Shown here: one piece after another, positions 24,741 to 34,173 of the stretch
Layout of the letters: each line of letters opens with the position of its first letter
Numbering within the stretch: the first letter of the stretch is position 1
NCBI GenBank assembly: GCA_965204095.1
Contig: OZ241991.1
Coordinates: 1,302,001-1,366,000, forward strand
Direction of reading: 5' to 3'
From: JAPPLB01 sp965204095
Lineage (GTDB): Bacteria > Acidobacteriota > Terriglobia > Bryobacterales > UBA6623
Length of the DNA: 64,000 nt
Made by a program: the position numbers and the translations under genes
Notes under the pieces: model-generated
What the model saw: the letters and a program-made list of their open reading frames with translations, nothing else
What the model was told of the DNA's origin: nothing
Database searches by the model: none

Positions 24741-25223
24741 GCGGCCGCCTCCGTGTTCACGCCAGGCAGCAAGATCGGAACCGCCGTTGGAAAAAAATGT
24801 CCGTCGCCCGAAGGGTTACGCTCCGCTTCCGCTCGGCTGCCTTCGCCCTAATTGGTCAGTGCCTATGCTTCCGGTGCCAAAAAGAGACGCCGATGGACGA
24901 TCTTGACGAGCTTCGTCCTGATGACGCCATTGGGAATCTTCCTTGGCACGGGGGCATCGAGCCTCCTCGGGGGCCGGATTGCTGTGCTGCTTGAAGGAAG
25001 TTTCAACGCATTGGCGGCTGGCGCCTTTATCTACGCAGCCATTCTGGATGTCATCAATGCGGAGATGTCAAGGCGTGAAGATCGCATCGCGCACTTCGTA
25101 CGCAGCACGTTGATCGGGGAGGACGACGTACCGGTGCCGTCACAGGATACGGACCTCTTATTCAAGTTCGTTCTGATACTCGTTGGCTTCACCTGTATGG
25201 CTGTGCTCGGGTTTTGGATGTAG
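24741..25223 (+). pseudogene. ZIP-family metal transporter, 5'-truncated remnant
   Basis: The readable part is 24852-25223, about 123 residues from a TTG. It has FVLMTPLGIFLGTG and NALAAGAFIYAAILDVINAE, the conserved late helices of ZIP transporters, and a final membrane helix. The metal-binding helix IV and everything before it are missing. A stop (TAA, 24849-24851) lies just upstream in frame, and the 110 bases back to the repeat border read only as scrambled ZIP-like text in other frames. I infer truncation at the repeat. It could alternatively be a short functional variant, but half the helices are gone. Confidence 0.55.
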
Positions 25224-25441
25224 GGGGCTCGCCCTGACGGCCGCGGGCTGGAGGTCCTTACCCGTCGAACAACATGGCGGGATAACCTCCACCGATATTG
25301 AGAGTGCTGATCACGCAGGTCAACTTCCGATAGTCCCCGCAAGTCAACCTCCGACGGGGTGACTTATTGAAACACTACTCTGCATCCTGGCCGGGCATGC
25401 GCACCTCAGTCGCGCCCGGCCAGAGAGGATCGGGCAAGCCT

Positions 25442-27949
25442 CTAGAAGAACCGCATGGTATAGGTGAACCGCACACCACGGCCGATCTCCGGTGCAAGAT
25501 CCTTGATGTACGACGAGTGGTTGCGATAAAGGCGGTCCCCGATGTTGAAGACATTCACCGCGAATTGATGCACCAGGTGCTGCCGGGCAATCGTATAGGA
25601 AGCTTTCAGGTTCACAACGGCATAGCCGGGAGTGCGCGTTTCTCCGGTAAAGGTCTGATCCTGCTGGCTCGCGAGGATCAGTTGCGGCGTGAAGCGGAAG
25701 CCGCCGTAGTCGACGTCGACACCGATCTTGCCGCGCAGCGGAGGTATGCGGGGCAGCGGAGTGTTCCTGACCGTTTCCTGGGCATCGACGAAGTCCGCGC
25801 CCAGATTCAGCCATAGGTTGGGGTGAATGGCGACATCCAGACCGGCCTCGGTTCCCACGAATCGAGCATCGAGCTGGGTGAACTCGATCACCGGCAGACC
25901 GCCTTCCACTTCACCGGGTGCGAAAGGAAAGATGAAATTGTCGAAATCGTAATAGAAAAAGTTGAACTCTCCCCGTACACGGCCTGCGTTGTGGCGAAGG
26001 GAGAAGTCCATACCGTTGCCCGTTTCCGCTTCGAGCCGCGGATCACCGATTTCAAACGAAAGGGTGCCTGCGTGCGGTCCAAAATTGTAGAGCTCTTCCA
26101 GAGCCGGGGCGCGATACGAGTGCGCGTAGTTCATCACGAACACGCCGTCCTTCCACGTATCAGCGTGAACACCCGCGGATACCGAGGCCCCTGTCAGAGT
26201 CCGCTGAATCGCATCAGCCGGCTCGTGCTCGTGATGGTCTCCCTCTTCCTCCTCATGACCATGACCCTCTTCTTCGTGTTCCTCCTCCTCATGATCATCA
26301 TCATGACCCTCTCCTTCGCCCATTCCCCGTTCTGAGAATGCCGGCCTGTACTTCTGGGTTTCCAGCCTGCCGCCAAACTGAAACTTCACCTTTTCAAAGT
26401 CCACTTCTTCGAGAGCGAAGACCGCAAAGCCGGACTGGCTGACCGGCGGCGAAAGGGCCTCCTCTCCGGCGGCCTCGTAATCGCGATCAATTCCCCAGAA
26501 ACCGAAACGGCCGCCCCACTTCCCGACACGGCCTTGCTCGAAGACCCCTCTGTAGATGACCTGCTGCTGTTGGAATGTCGTACCGATCACGGAATCGCCG
26601 TCCTCGAAAAACTCGACCTCGTCGTGCTTCCAGTCGGTGTAACCGAGCTTCAGCGTGAAACTGTCGATGGCCCCGCCGAGATTCTTCAGGCCCCAGTTGA
26701 AGCGAAAGTGCGTAAGAACGGAGTCCAGCGATACACGATCGAGTTCCTCCTCGTGTCCGTGCTCATCCTCTTCATGTTCTTCGCCTTCGTGATCGTGATC
26801 TTCGTCGTCATCATCCTCGTGATGTTCGGCTTCCTCTTCTTCGTCATGATCTTCGTCATGATCCTCGTCGTGATCTTCGTCATGCTCTTCTTCGTGCTCG
26901 TCCTCATGGTGACCATGGAAATCCTGAACGAACGGCACGCCATAGGAACCCTCGGCGTGCCTGCCCTCGAAGCTGAAGAACGTCTTGCGGCCATACCAGC
27001 CAAAACCCCCACCTCCGTTGGCGGTGCGGGAACGGCTGTTATAGATCTCGCCCTGAAGCGGTGCCGTATAGTCGCTGCTGCGTACCCCGCCGCTCTGTCC
27101 CCAGAGCATCCATTTCCCGATCCCGTATTCGAAACCGGCGCTCGCTCCACCCAGGCTGTTATTGGTCCCTGCCGAACCCAGGAGGTAGCCTCTCAATCCC
27201 TGATGCGCGTGATTGTGCATGTCATGGTGCCGGCTCACGGCATTCACCGTGCCGCCCATCGCGTTGCCGCTGTACAACAGCGTGGCTGGGCCCTTGACGA
27301 CCTCCAGCCGTTCGAGTTGGGTCGTGTTGATGAGTTCGCCGTGGTCTCCGGACTGCGATGACAACGTTCCGGTCCGAATGCCGTCTTGCATGATGAGCAC
27401 ACGGTCGCCGTCAAAACCGCGGATAATCGGCCTGGCCGCTCCCGGTCCGAAACCGCGTTTTGCAATCCCGGTCCCGACCCTGTGGTCAAGCATCTCGCCG
27501 AGGGAGACATCAGGCGTACCCGCAAGTTCCAACGCTCCTACCGATTCGACACTCTGAAATGCTTCGAAAGCGGTCTCGGTTTTCTCGCCGGCCGTAATCG
27601 TGATCTCATCTCGTACGGTCGCCAGCTCCAACAAAAAATCGGCGGTCGCTGTGCCCCCCTCTGCAACCGTTACTAGACTGGCTCCTTCGGTGAAGATACC
27701 CTCCAGATGGGCGACCACGTGATAATTGCCTGGGGGGACGCGATCGAATTCATACGAGCCATCGTCATCGCTGAGGGTGCTTCGTCCCAGCTCGACAATC
27801 AAGACGCTCGCTCCGTGGAGCGGCCCGCCCGTCTCCTTCATCGAGACCGTTCCCGAGATCTTCCCACTTTGCTGACCTCGGGCCGTCGGAAAAAGCGACG
27901 CCAACAAGGCGGTCAGCAACAAGCAACGCGCGTAAGAATTCCACAGCAT
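25442..27949 (-). CDS. TonB-dependent outer-membrane receptor, probable zinc/metal type
   Basis: 835 residues from the ATG at 27949, which has SD GAGGA 7 bases upstream; the frame opens further upstream but the signal peptide (LLLTALLASLFPTARGQ) starts there. Order: signal peptide, carboxypeptidase-regulatory-like domain (about 30-110), plug with RPIIRGFDGDRVLIMQDGIRTG, then the barrel ending in Phe. Two extracellular-type loops are extremely rich in His, Asp and Glu (about residues 352-412 and 540-575). Similar loops occur in zinc receptor ZnuD. With the Cu/Zn permease and ZIP remnant nearby this suggests zinc (or copper) uptake. Confidence 0.85.
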   Translation of the reverse strand: MLWNSYARCLLLTALLASLFPTARGQQSGKISGTVSMKETGGPLHGASVLIVELGRSTLSDDDGSYEFDRVPPGNYHVVAHLEGIFTEGASLVTVAEGGTATADFLLELATVRDEITITAGEKTETAFEAFQSVESVGALELAGTPDVSLGEMLDHRVGTGIAKRGFGPGAARPIIRGFDGDRVLIMQDGIRTGTLSSQSGDHGELINTTQLERLEVVKGPATLLYSGNAMGGTVNAVSRHHDMHNHAHQGLRGYLLGSAGTNNSLGGASAGFEYGIGKWMLWGQSGGVRSSDYTAPLQGEIYNSRSRTANGGGGFGWYGRKTFFSFEGRHAEGSYGVPFVQDFHGHHEDEHEEEHDEDHDEDHDEDHDEEEEAEHHEDDDDEDHDHEGEEHEEDEHGHEEELDRVSLDSVLTHFRFNWGLKNLGGAIDSFTLKLGYTDWKHDEVEFFEDGDSVIGTTFQQQQVIYRGVFEQGRVGKWGGRFGFWGIDRDYEAAGEEALSPPVSQSGFAVFALEEVDFEKVKFQFGGRLETQKYRPAFSERGMGEGEGHDDDHEEEEHEEEGHGHEEEEGDHHEHEPADAIQRTLTGASVSAGVHADTWKDGVFVMNYAHSYRAPALEELYNFGPHAGTLSFEIGDPRLEAETGNGMDFSLRHNAGRVRGEFNFFYYDFDNFIFPFAPGEVEGGLPVIEFTQLDARFVGTEAGLDVAIHPNLWLNLGADFVDAQETVRNTPLPRIPPLRGKIGVDVDYGGFRFTPQLILASQQDQTFTGETRTPGYAVVNLKASYTIARQHLVHQFAVNVFNIGDRLYRNHSSYIKDLAPEIGRGVRFTYTMRFF

Positions 27950-28110
27950 GATAAATCCTCTCCTCGTGTAATTTTTTGTATTGAAGAACGCCTGGACTGG
28001 AGGCCGGTTGCAACAGAACAACTTCAATGAAGTCAACGGGGAAGCCCTTCCCGTGTTGCCAGAGCTGGCCGTAAGCCAGCGCCCGGATTGCCATCGGAGT
28101 GGCAACCCGG

Positions 28111-28452
28111 CTAGGACAAGGGCCACCTGACTTTCAAGGGACCCTTGAGGTTGGGAGAGGAGAGTCTAGGCAGGGGGCCGCGTGAATGGCGGACGCTCGG
28201 AGAGGAATGGCTCTGCTGCCGAGCGGCTTCGATCCGGAATGGGACAGCCAGACTCGGCGGCCCCTGATAAGTGACGCCCGCGCCCGGCTTCAGTAGGGGA
28301 AGGTGACCGAGGTGACAGAACTCACAACAGTGGTCCAGATCGTCACCGTGGAACAGACCAGGGGTTACCGCGGCCGTGGTGACAACCAGGAGTGCGAAGA
28401 TCGCAACCGCCGCCGGCAGCCGTACGGCAAAACCGATGAGCCCAGTCTTCAT
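28111..28452 (-). CDS. Small secreted Cys/His protein next to the metal receptor
   Basis: 113 residues: an N-terminal hydrophobic signal or anchor (VAIFALLVVTTAAVTPG), then HGDDLDHCCEFCHLGHLPLL, a cluster of Cys, His and Asp suited to metal binding, and a Pro/Ser/Arg-rich tail. No named family is certain; short proteins of the DUF2946 kind occupy similar positions beside metal receptors. It lies upstream of the TonB receptor on the same strand with a 161-base gap and may be co-transcribed. Confidence 0.55.
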   Translation of the reverse strand: MKTGLIGFAVRLPAAVAIFALLVVTTAAVTPGLFHGDDLDHCCEFCHLGHLPLLKPGAGVTYQGPPSLAVPFRIEAARQQSHSSPSVRHSRGPLPRLSSPNLKGPLKVRWPLS

Positions 28453-28844
28453 GGAACCATGTCAGGTTTCGGCTCAGGCTCGACGAAGCGCAGGAGCGGT
28501 GCAGGCATAGAACTTAGCCCCCGTTATATCAAAAGCACCCATAGTCGTCAATCAGGCGACAGCACTCGGAAGCGGCCTTCCGTACGTACCTCAGCGGGCA
28601 TTGCAGGGACGAGCAGTTACACACCCTGGCCTACTGGCCTACTAGCTCAAACTGTACGAAGCGAGCCAGGCGCAGGTGGCGGCCTCCACCGCGCGCCTGC
28701 AGTCGGAGGTGCCCCCCGCAGCCAGACGGCCGTCATGACACCCCATCCGGATGCTGCCAAGCACAAAGCCATCCGCAACTCTCGAAATCGTTTCGCCACA
28801 GCCACTTCCGCGTCCGCATTCCACCTCCGCTCCGCTCGAAACCG
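28453..28844. other. Intergenic stretch with no recognised feature
   Basis: About 390 bases between two minus-strand genes. It includes an AT-rich spot at 28526-28535 (GTTATATCAAAAGC) that could be promoter or operator for the small Cys/His gene. Nothing else is recognised. Confidence 0.4.
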
Positions 28845-29228
28845 CTATGAAGAGGAACTCTCATCGCCGGGCCGGTGAGGTTTTCGCGTGTAGCGGGGCT
28901 GGTAGAGTTCCACCGAGAAGTTCCCCGGCATCTTGAACCGAGTCGCAAGACCGTATCCGGCGTCGGTGATCTCACCGATGAACTCGACACCCTTCTTTTC
29001 GAGTTCGTCAACGGTTTTGTGAATGTCGTCGCAGTAGAAGGAAATATAGTGCGTCCCCGATGGCGAGCCGGTCTCCATGGGATGACAGCCCATCTCGGCA
29101 TCCGGCAAGTCGAAGATCAGCCACCCCTCTCCGACGTCCGTCGCCGGAAAACCCAGCTTGTCGCGCAGGAACGCACGTAACGCCTCGGCGTCGGAAGTGT
29201 AAAACATCGTGTGCACGCCTTTGATCAT
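28845..29228 (-). CDS. VOC (glyoxalase/bleomycin-resistance) family protein
   Basis: 127 residues: two beta-alpha-beta-beta-beta modules, starting MIKGVHTMFYTSDAEALRAFLRD and ending GNFSVELYQPRY. His near the start (VHTMFY) and the Glu in VELYQP are the usual metal ligands of this fold. The reaction cannot be predicted. SD GAGGAGGAATAG lies just before the ATG. Confidence 0.85.
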   Translation of the reverse strand: MIKGVHTMFYTSDAEALRAFLRDKLGFPATDVGEGWLIFDLPDAEMGCHPMETGSPSGTHYISFYCDDIHKTVDELEKKGVEFIGEITDAGYGLATRFKMPGNFSVELYQPRYTRKPHRPGDESSSS

Positions 29229-29388
29229 CTATTCCTCCTCAGCTTGTCGTTCGCATTCCCCGCAGCCTGAACCTATCATCGGAACGCTTCGCAGTATTGC
29301 GCAAGCATGCTCAGGCGGCGCACTCGGTCATTTTCCGATGCTTGGCTCTGTACGGATGCACAGAGCCGCCTGCAACGAACCTGTGCTT

Positions 29389-29572
29389 CTAGCCTGCATT
29401 TCTCACCACGTGGCGAGGCGAAGTGCGTGAGAGGGCCGTCAGGACGAGGCGCGAGCCGCTTGGCGCGCGCAGGCGTACTTGACAGTACGTTGAGCACGGC
29501 AAGCAAGCGCAACGAAGTCCTGGCGGTCGTATCGTGTGCTTCGACCGTCGCGTGGTGAGAAATGCAGGCTAG
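29389..29572 (+). repeat. YTAR repeat, short form
   Basis: CTAG at 29389-29392 and CTAG at 29569-29572. It lies between divergent genes. The hairpin loop is TGAC. No gene end is used here. Confidence 0.92.
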
Positions 29573-29751
29573 GACGGTGTTGCCTCCGTGAAGGGGGGAG
29601 AGGAAAACGCTTGATTCGGCCTTGCATACGTCGATACGGCAGTCTTCGGACAACGATTCAACCAGTTGGAATCTTCCAGGATTCGGAACAGGAAGGTCTC
29701 TCCGGCCGAGGGCATGATGGCGCACGGTCCGGCTTCCGTCGTACCTCGACG

Positions 29752-29757
29752 TATAAT
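29752..29757 (+). promoter_or_regulatory. Consensus -10 box with very short leader
   Basis: TATAAT, 9 bases before the ATG at 29767. A transcript starting at the usual distance would have almost no leader. Confidence 0.45.
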
Positions 29758-29766
29758 CCGAAGATC

Positions 29767-30930
29767 ATGCTGCGTTCCCTTCGATTTGCTCTAGCGTTGT
29801 GGTTCGCCGCAACCCTGCTCGCCGCTCCTCCCGACTCCCTGACGGACGGCGACTTCCACGGCCAACCCGCCCTCGTCATGTCCAACGACAAGATCGAGTT
29901 GAAGATTCTCCCGCTCGGCGGAGCGATGGTCAGTCTTGTCCTCAAGGGCGACGCGGAGAAGATGAACCCCATGTGGGATTCATTCCGGGCGGACATCGAG
30001 GCCGGAAAAACTATTCGCAAGGGCGGTTCCGTCGGGCATTTCGTTTGCGTCGACGGGTTCGGTCCGGTCTCGCCAACAGAGCGAGCCGCCGGCCTGCCGG
30101 GCCATGGCGAAGCTCACACGCTTCCCTGGGTGACGCAATCATCGTCCAAGCAGGGCCGCGTGGCCAGCATCACGCAATCGGTTCAGCTTCCTCGGGTCCA
30201 TGAAGTACTGTCCCGCACCATCGAGATGGTTGATGGGGAAAACGTGGTCTACGTCCGCAGCAAGCTGCGGAGTCTGCTGGCGTTCGATCGGCCGATCTGT
30301 TGGGCCGAGCACGCGACGATCGGTTCGCCGTTTCTCGAGCGGGGCGTCACCGTCGTCGATATGTCCCCGAACCGGTCGCTTACACGTCCCCACCGCGAGG
30401 GCAAGCGGCCCTGGCGATACCGCCTGGCTTCCGCGGCCGAATTCGAGTGGCCGATGGCCCCAACGCTGGAAGGCGGAAAGGTCGACCTGCGCGCGGCGCC
30501 AAAACCTTCCGATTCCCTCGACCACACCGGCCACTTGATGACCGCAAGAGATCATGCCTTCGTGACGGCCTTGCATCCCGAAAAGCGCCTGCTGCTGGGC
30601 TATGTGTTCAAGACGTCGGAATTCCCCTGGCTGCAAATCTGGGAAAGCTATCCGCCGGAAGGCATGATGGCCCGAGGTCTCGAATTCGGAACCCAGGCGT
30701 TCGATCTTCCGCGACGCACTGTCATCACCGACAACAGAATATTCGGTGAGCTGCTCTATCGCTGGCTGCCCGCGAACGCAACCATCGAGACGAGCTTCCT
30801 GATGTTCTGGACACGAACGACTGATGGTTTCACCGGCGTCAGCGACATCGAACTCAAGGACGGCAAGCTGCATATTCGGGATGAGTTTTCCGGGCGATCC
30901 ATGACGCTCGAAGCGTCTCAGCCTTTCTGA
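29767..30930 (+). CDS. Secreted protein of the galactose-mutarotase-like superfamily
   Basis: 387 residues with a signal peptide (LRFALALWFAATLLAAPP). LKILPLGGAMVSLVLKGD, LPGHGEAHTLPW and ICWAEHATIGSPFLE are laid out as in aldose-1-epimerase-like beta-sandwich proteins, where the His and Glu in these segments serve catalysis. Whether it is an enzyme or only sugar-binding is not clear. The start is placed at the signal peptide ATG; the upstream open frame runs from the repeat. Confidence 0.65.
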   Translation: MLRSLRFALALWFAATLLAAPPDSLTDGDFHGQPALVMSNDKIELKILPLGGAMVSLVLKGDAEKMNPMWDSFRADIEAGKTIRKGGSVGHFVCVDGFGPVSPTERAAGLPGHGEAHTLPWVTQSSSKQGRVASITQSVQLPRVHEVLSRTIEMVDGENVVYVRSKLRSLLAFDRPICWAEHATIGSPFLERGVTVVDMSPNRSLTRPHREGKRPWRYRLASAAEFEWPMAPTLEGGKVDLRAAPKPSDSLDHTGHLMTARDHAFVTALHPEKRLLLGYVFKTSEFPWLQIWESYPPEGMMARGLEFGTQAFDLPRRTVITDNRIFGELLYRWLPANATIETSFLMFWTRTTDGFTGVSDIELKDGKLHIRDEFSGRSMTLEASQPF

Positions 30931-31059
30931 TGTGAAAACCCCTAATCCTCGCGACGGATAGGTCGAAACAGGGCCGGTGAGACGATACGGAAGAGGTAGG
31001 ACGAAAGGCACGACGTGGGTTTTTAGCCGTGATTGATCCGCACTTGCGCGGGGGCAGGA

Positions 31060-31347
31060 CTAGCCTGCATTTCTCACCACGCGGCGAGGCGAAGTGGGTG
31101 AGAGGGCCGTCAGGACTAGGCGCAAGCCGGACGGAGGAAAAAGGCTCGCGCAGGCGTACTTGCCAAATCGCTTCCTTCACCCCTCGGGTCACGAAACACG
31201 GCCTTTACCGTTCACAGGCCGTCAGACATTTCTTTGCAGCGAACCAGTCCTCCGCCCATGGTTTTCACGAATCACGAGACACGAAACACAAATCACGGCC
31301 TTTTTATCGCGTGCTTCGACCGTCGGGTGGTGAGAAAGGCAGGCTGG
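31060..31347 (+). repeat. YTAR repeat, long form
   Basis: CTAG at 31060-31063; the right border has decayed to CTGG and the right terminal repeat has lost AT (GAGAAAGGCAGG). The interior matches the copy at 9304 almost base for base, including the heptamer array near 31266-31300. The left arm of the galU inverted repeat follows directly. Confidence 0.85.
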
Positions 31348-31349
31348 TT

Positions 31350-31432
31350 TTTTTCTTCGCTGTCAAGGTTCACATTCGAGTCAAGTTGACACGGCGACCC
31401 GTTGTCCTGCTTGTCGGTCCGAGGACCTCCTC
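31350..31432 (+). repeat. Left arm of an inverted repeat flanking galU
   Basis: About 83 bases (TTCTTCGCTGTCAAGG ... GGACCTCCTCGCC) that match the reverse complement of 32597-32680 with roughly ten mismatches. The arms are 1.16 kb apart and enclose galU and a repeat copy. Confidence 0.75.
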
Positions 31433-31518
31433 GCCAGCATTTCCTCTGAAGCCACTTGTCCAACCCCGCCCACCCGAGTTGGTATCGTGGGAAGACGCTC
31501 CTTCGAGGAAAGCCCACA

Positions 31519-32406
31519 TTGATCAAGAATGCAGTTGTGCCGGTGGCGGGGTTGGGCACGCGCCTGCTTCCGGCGACGAAGTCCCAACCTAAAGAAATGC
31601 TGCCGGTCGCAAAGAAACCGATCGTGCAGTATGTGGTCGAGGAGCTGGCCGGCTCAGGCGTGCAGGAGATCCTGTTCGTGACAGGTCGTGGCAAGGATGC
31701 CATCGAGAACCACTTCGATCACGATCCGAACCTGCTGGCCTTGCTCATCGCTACCGACAAGGAAGACCTGATCGACGAACTCGCGTTTGAAAACCTGAAT
31801 GCCCGCTTCCTGTACACGCGCCAGAGCGTCCAACGCGGGCTGGGAGACGCCATTCTGTGCGCTGAGCCCTTTGTCGCCCATGCTCCCTTCATCGTGGCCC
31901 TCGGCGATTCGATCATTGGATTGCAGGAGCGGTCGACCGTCTGCGCTCGCATGAGTGAAGTCCTTGAACGCCATCAGGCGGCCGCCGTCATTGCCGTCGA
32001 GCCGACGTCACGCGAGCAGGTTTCCCTCTATGGTGTCGTGAAACCTGAAACCGACGGCGACATCTTCGCCATCAGCGATCTGGTCGAAAAGCCCATGCCG
32101 GAGGACGCTCCGAGCAATCTGACCATTGTTGGGCGGTACGTGTTCAAGCCGGTGATCTTCGATATGATTCGCCGCCTCAAGCCGGACCGGCATCATGAGA
32201 TCGGGTTGACCGAGGCGATCCGCATGCTTTGCGAGACAGGGCATCGGGTAATGGGCATGAAACTGCAGCCCGGCGAGCCACGATACGACATCGGAAATTA
32301 CCCGAGTTACTTCGAGACGTTTGTGGAGTTTGCCCTGGCAGACCCGAAATATGGACCCCGGCTGCGCGAGCGGCTGGCCGGGATGCTGGCTGCCGAAGAG
32401 GACTAG
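31519..32406 (+). CDS. galU: UTP-glucose-1-phosphate uridylyltransferase
   Basis: 295 residues from the TTG at 31519, chosen because GAGGAAAG lies 6-7 bases upstream and the protein begins LIKNAVVPVAGLGTRLLPATK. The nucleotide-binding GLGTRLLPATKSQPKEMLPV, LGDAILCAEPFV, VALGDSII, LVEKP and the final GNYPSYFETFVEFAL are GalU signatures. It makes UDP-glucose for cell envelope and exopolysaccharides. TGGTATCGT at 31480-31488 could be an extended -10. The TAG stop is the CTAG border of the following repeat. Confidence 0.95.
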   Translation: MIKNAVVPVAGLGTRLLPATKSQPKEMLPVAKKPIVQYVVEELAGSGVQEILFVTGRGKDAIENHFDHDPNLLALLIATDKEDLIDELAFENLNARFLYTRQSVQRGLGDAILCAEPFVAHAPFIVALGDSIIGLQERSTVCARMSEVLERHQAAAVIAVEPTSREQVSLYGVVKPETDGDIFAISDLVEKPMPEDAPSNLTIVGRYVFKPVIFDMIRRLKPDRHHEIGLTEAIRMLCETGHRVMGMKLQPGEPRYDIGNYPSYFETFVEFALADPKYGPRLRERLAGMLAAEED

Positions 32407-32596
32407 CCTGCATTTCTCACCACCTGGCGAGGCGAAGTGCGTCAGAGGGCCGTCAGGACGAAGCACGAGCCGGGCGCAGGAAAAAGGCGCGCGCAACATG
32501 GCCTTTAAGGTTTTTCACGAATCACGAGTCACGAAACACGAATCACGGCCTTTTCTCGCGTGCTTAGACCGTCGGGTGGTCAGAAATGCAGGCTAG
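32403..32596 (+). repeat. YTAR repeat, intermediate form, target is the galU stop codon
   Basis: CTAG at 32403-32406 contains the galU TAG stop (32404-32406); the right CTAG is at 32593-32596. It lacks the GTAC hairpin and the GGCCGTCAGACATTT segment and has one heptamer array (near 32517-32550) directly after GGCGCGCGCAAC. Confidence 0.9.
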
Positions 32597-32680
32597 CGAG
32601 GAAGTCCTGAGACCGGCAGGCAGGACAACGGATCGCCGCGGCAACCTGACTCGAATGTGAACCTTGGCAGCGAAGAAAAA
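32597..32680 (+). repeat. Right arm of the inverted repeat flanking galU
   Basis: Reverse-complement partner of 31350-31432. Its end overlaps the leader of the TPR gene. Confidence 0.75.
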
Positions 32681-32687
32681 ACCAGCA

Positions 32688-33395
32688 ATGTCCCATCCCG
32701 CAACGGAGTTGCTCAATCGAGCGCGACAAGCCCACAAGAAGGAGCGCTTCGCCGACGCCAAGAGAGACCTGCTTGCGGCGGTGAAGATCTGTCGGGAGTC
32801 AGGCCCGGGCAAGGCGTTGGCGGTCGCCCTGCGGCAACTGGGCGAGGCTGAGCGGCGGCTGGGCAACCCTGCGGGGGCGCTGCGGTCGTACGAAGAAGCC
32901 GTTGCACTGATGCGGGAGGACACCGAGCCGCTCGTGTTGGCGCACACGATCCGCCATCTGGGCGACGTCCATCAAGAACAGGGTAGGCCGGAACAGGCCC
33001 AGCCTTGCTACGAGGAGGCGCTTGCCATCTACCGGATCAACGAGCAGTCTCATCCGTTACACCTCGCGAATGTGATCCGGGCGTTTGCCGCTCATCTGCA
33101 TGACGCGGACGAACTGCAACGCAGCGCCCCGCTGTGGGAAGAAGCTCGCAACACCTACCGTTCGTTCGGGATCCACGCCGGAGTCGCTGAATGTTCCGTT
33201 CGCCTGGCCCGCATCGCCCGGCATCAGAGCGACGATGAGGCCACTGATAAGCAACTGGCCGAGGCTCGAACAGCCGCTGAAAAGAGCGGCGACGACGAAT
33301 TGCTCGCGTTTGTAGCGAAGACGATGGCGGAGATCGGCTCGCCCCCCCGGTTGTCATCGTTGCTGCCCTCCCAGGACAAGAACTTCAACATATGA
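32688..33395 (+). CDS. Tetratricopeptide-repeat protein
   Basis: 235 residues built of about five TPR units, for example ALAVALRQLGEAERRLGNPAGALRSYEEA (shortened here) and HTIRHLGDVHQEQG with YEEALAIYR. It is presumably a protein-protein interaction scaffold. The ATG at 32688 is preferred over the TTG at 32664; neither has a good SD. The stop overlaps the GNAT start (ATGA), so the two are co-translated. Confidence 0.82.
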   Translation: MSHPATELLNRARQAHKKERFADAKRDLLAAVKICRESGPGKALAVALRQLGEAERRLGNPAGALRSYEEAVALMREDTEPLVLAHTIRHLGDVHQEQGRPEQAQPCYEEALAIYRINEQSHPLHLANVIRAFAAHLHDADELQRSAPLWEEARNTYRSFGIHAGVAECSVRLARIARHQSDDEATDKQLAEARTAAEKSGDDELLAFVAKTMAEIGSPPRLSSLLPSQDKNFNI

Positions 33396-33868
33396 CGAAT
33401 CTCGAAATCCTCGAAGCTGACCTGAACAACTCCAGTCATGCCGAGGCGGTTCGGCAGTTGCTGGACGAATACGCACGGCTGCCGATCGGCCAGGGAGCCC
33501 CCCTGGCGGCCCAGGTGTTGGAGCGACTGGTGCCCGGACTCAGGAGACACCCGGGGACCCTGGTGTTTCTCGCCTGGCTGGACCGCCGCGCCGTGGGGGT
33601 TGCGGTCTGCATGACCGGTTTCGCCACGTTCACCGCCAAGCCTGTGATCAACATTCACGATCTGGCCGTTACCGCCGACTGCCGCGGACGAGGCATCGGG
33701 CGTCTGCTGCTCGAAGCGGTCGAATCCAAAGCCCGCGAATCAGGTTGCGGGAAAGTGACTCTGGAGGTGAGAGAAGACAACGCTCCGGCTCGGAAGCTTT
33801 ACCGGCGCTTCGGCTTTCGTGACGGAGGGGGTGACTCAGCGACGTTTTTTCTGGCGAAGACATTGTGA
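33392..33868 (+). CDS. GNAT-family N-acetyltransferase
   Basis: 158 residues. Acetyl-CoA binding motif CRGRGIGRLLLEAVE with the preceding strand HDLAVTAD, and the C-terminal NAPARKLYRRFGF of motif B. The acceptor is unknown. It overlaps the TPR gene by 4 bases. Confidence 0.88.
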   Translation: MTNLEILEADLNNSSHAEAVRQLLDEYARLPIGQGAPLAAQVLERLVPGLRRHPGTLVFLAWLDRRAVGVAVCMTGFATFTAKPVINIHDLAVTADCRGRGIGRLLLEAVESKARESGCGKVTLEVREDNAPARKLYRRFGFRDGGGDSATFFLAKTL

Positions 33869-33989
33869 GCTGCGCAACAGGACAGAAACAACAGGGCATC
33901 CGCGTATGTGAATCGCGTATCAGCCGTACCGACCGTTGTCAGGCTCCCAGCCGATCTGAAACTTGCACATCAAGATCGTTCGCTCTTTC

Positions 33990-34173
33990 TTAGCCTGCAT
34001 TTCTCACCACGTGGCGAGGCGAAGTGCGTGAGAGGGCCGTCAGGACGAGGCGCGCGCCGCTTGGCGCGCGCAGGCGTACTTGACAGTACGTTGAGCACGG
34101 CAAGCAAGCGCAACGAAGTCCTGGCGGTCGTATCGTGTGCTTCGACCGTCGGGTGGTGAGAAATGCAGGCTAG
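33990..34173 (+). repeat. YTAR repeat, short form
   Basis: TTAG at 33990-33993 and CTAG at 34170-34173. The GC hairpin is perfect here: GCGCGCGCC, loop GCTT, GGCGCGCGC. Confidence 0.92.

Noticed and set aside
28011..28110. Cobalamin riboswitch upstream of the TonB receptor
   Set aside because: The conserved cobalamin-box bases are not present, and the His-rich loops favour a metal.
28526..28540. GTTATATCAAAAGC as a Zur box before the metal genes
   Set aside because: Only one half resembles a Zur half-site and the other half does not match; too weak to claim.
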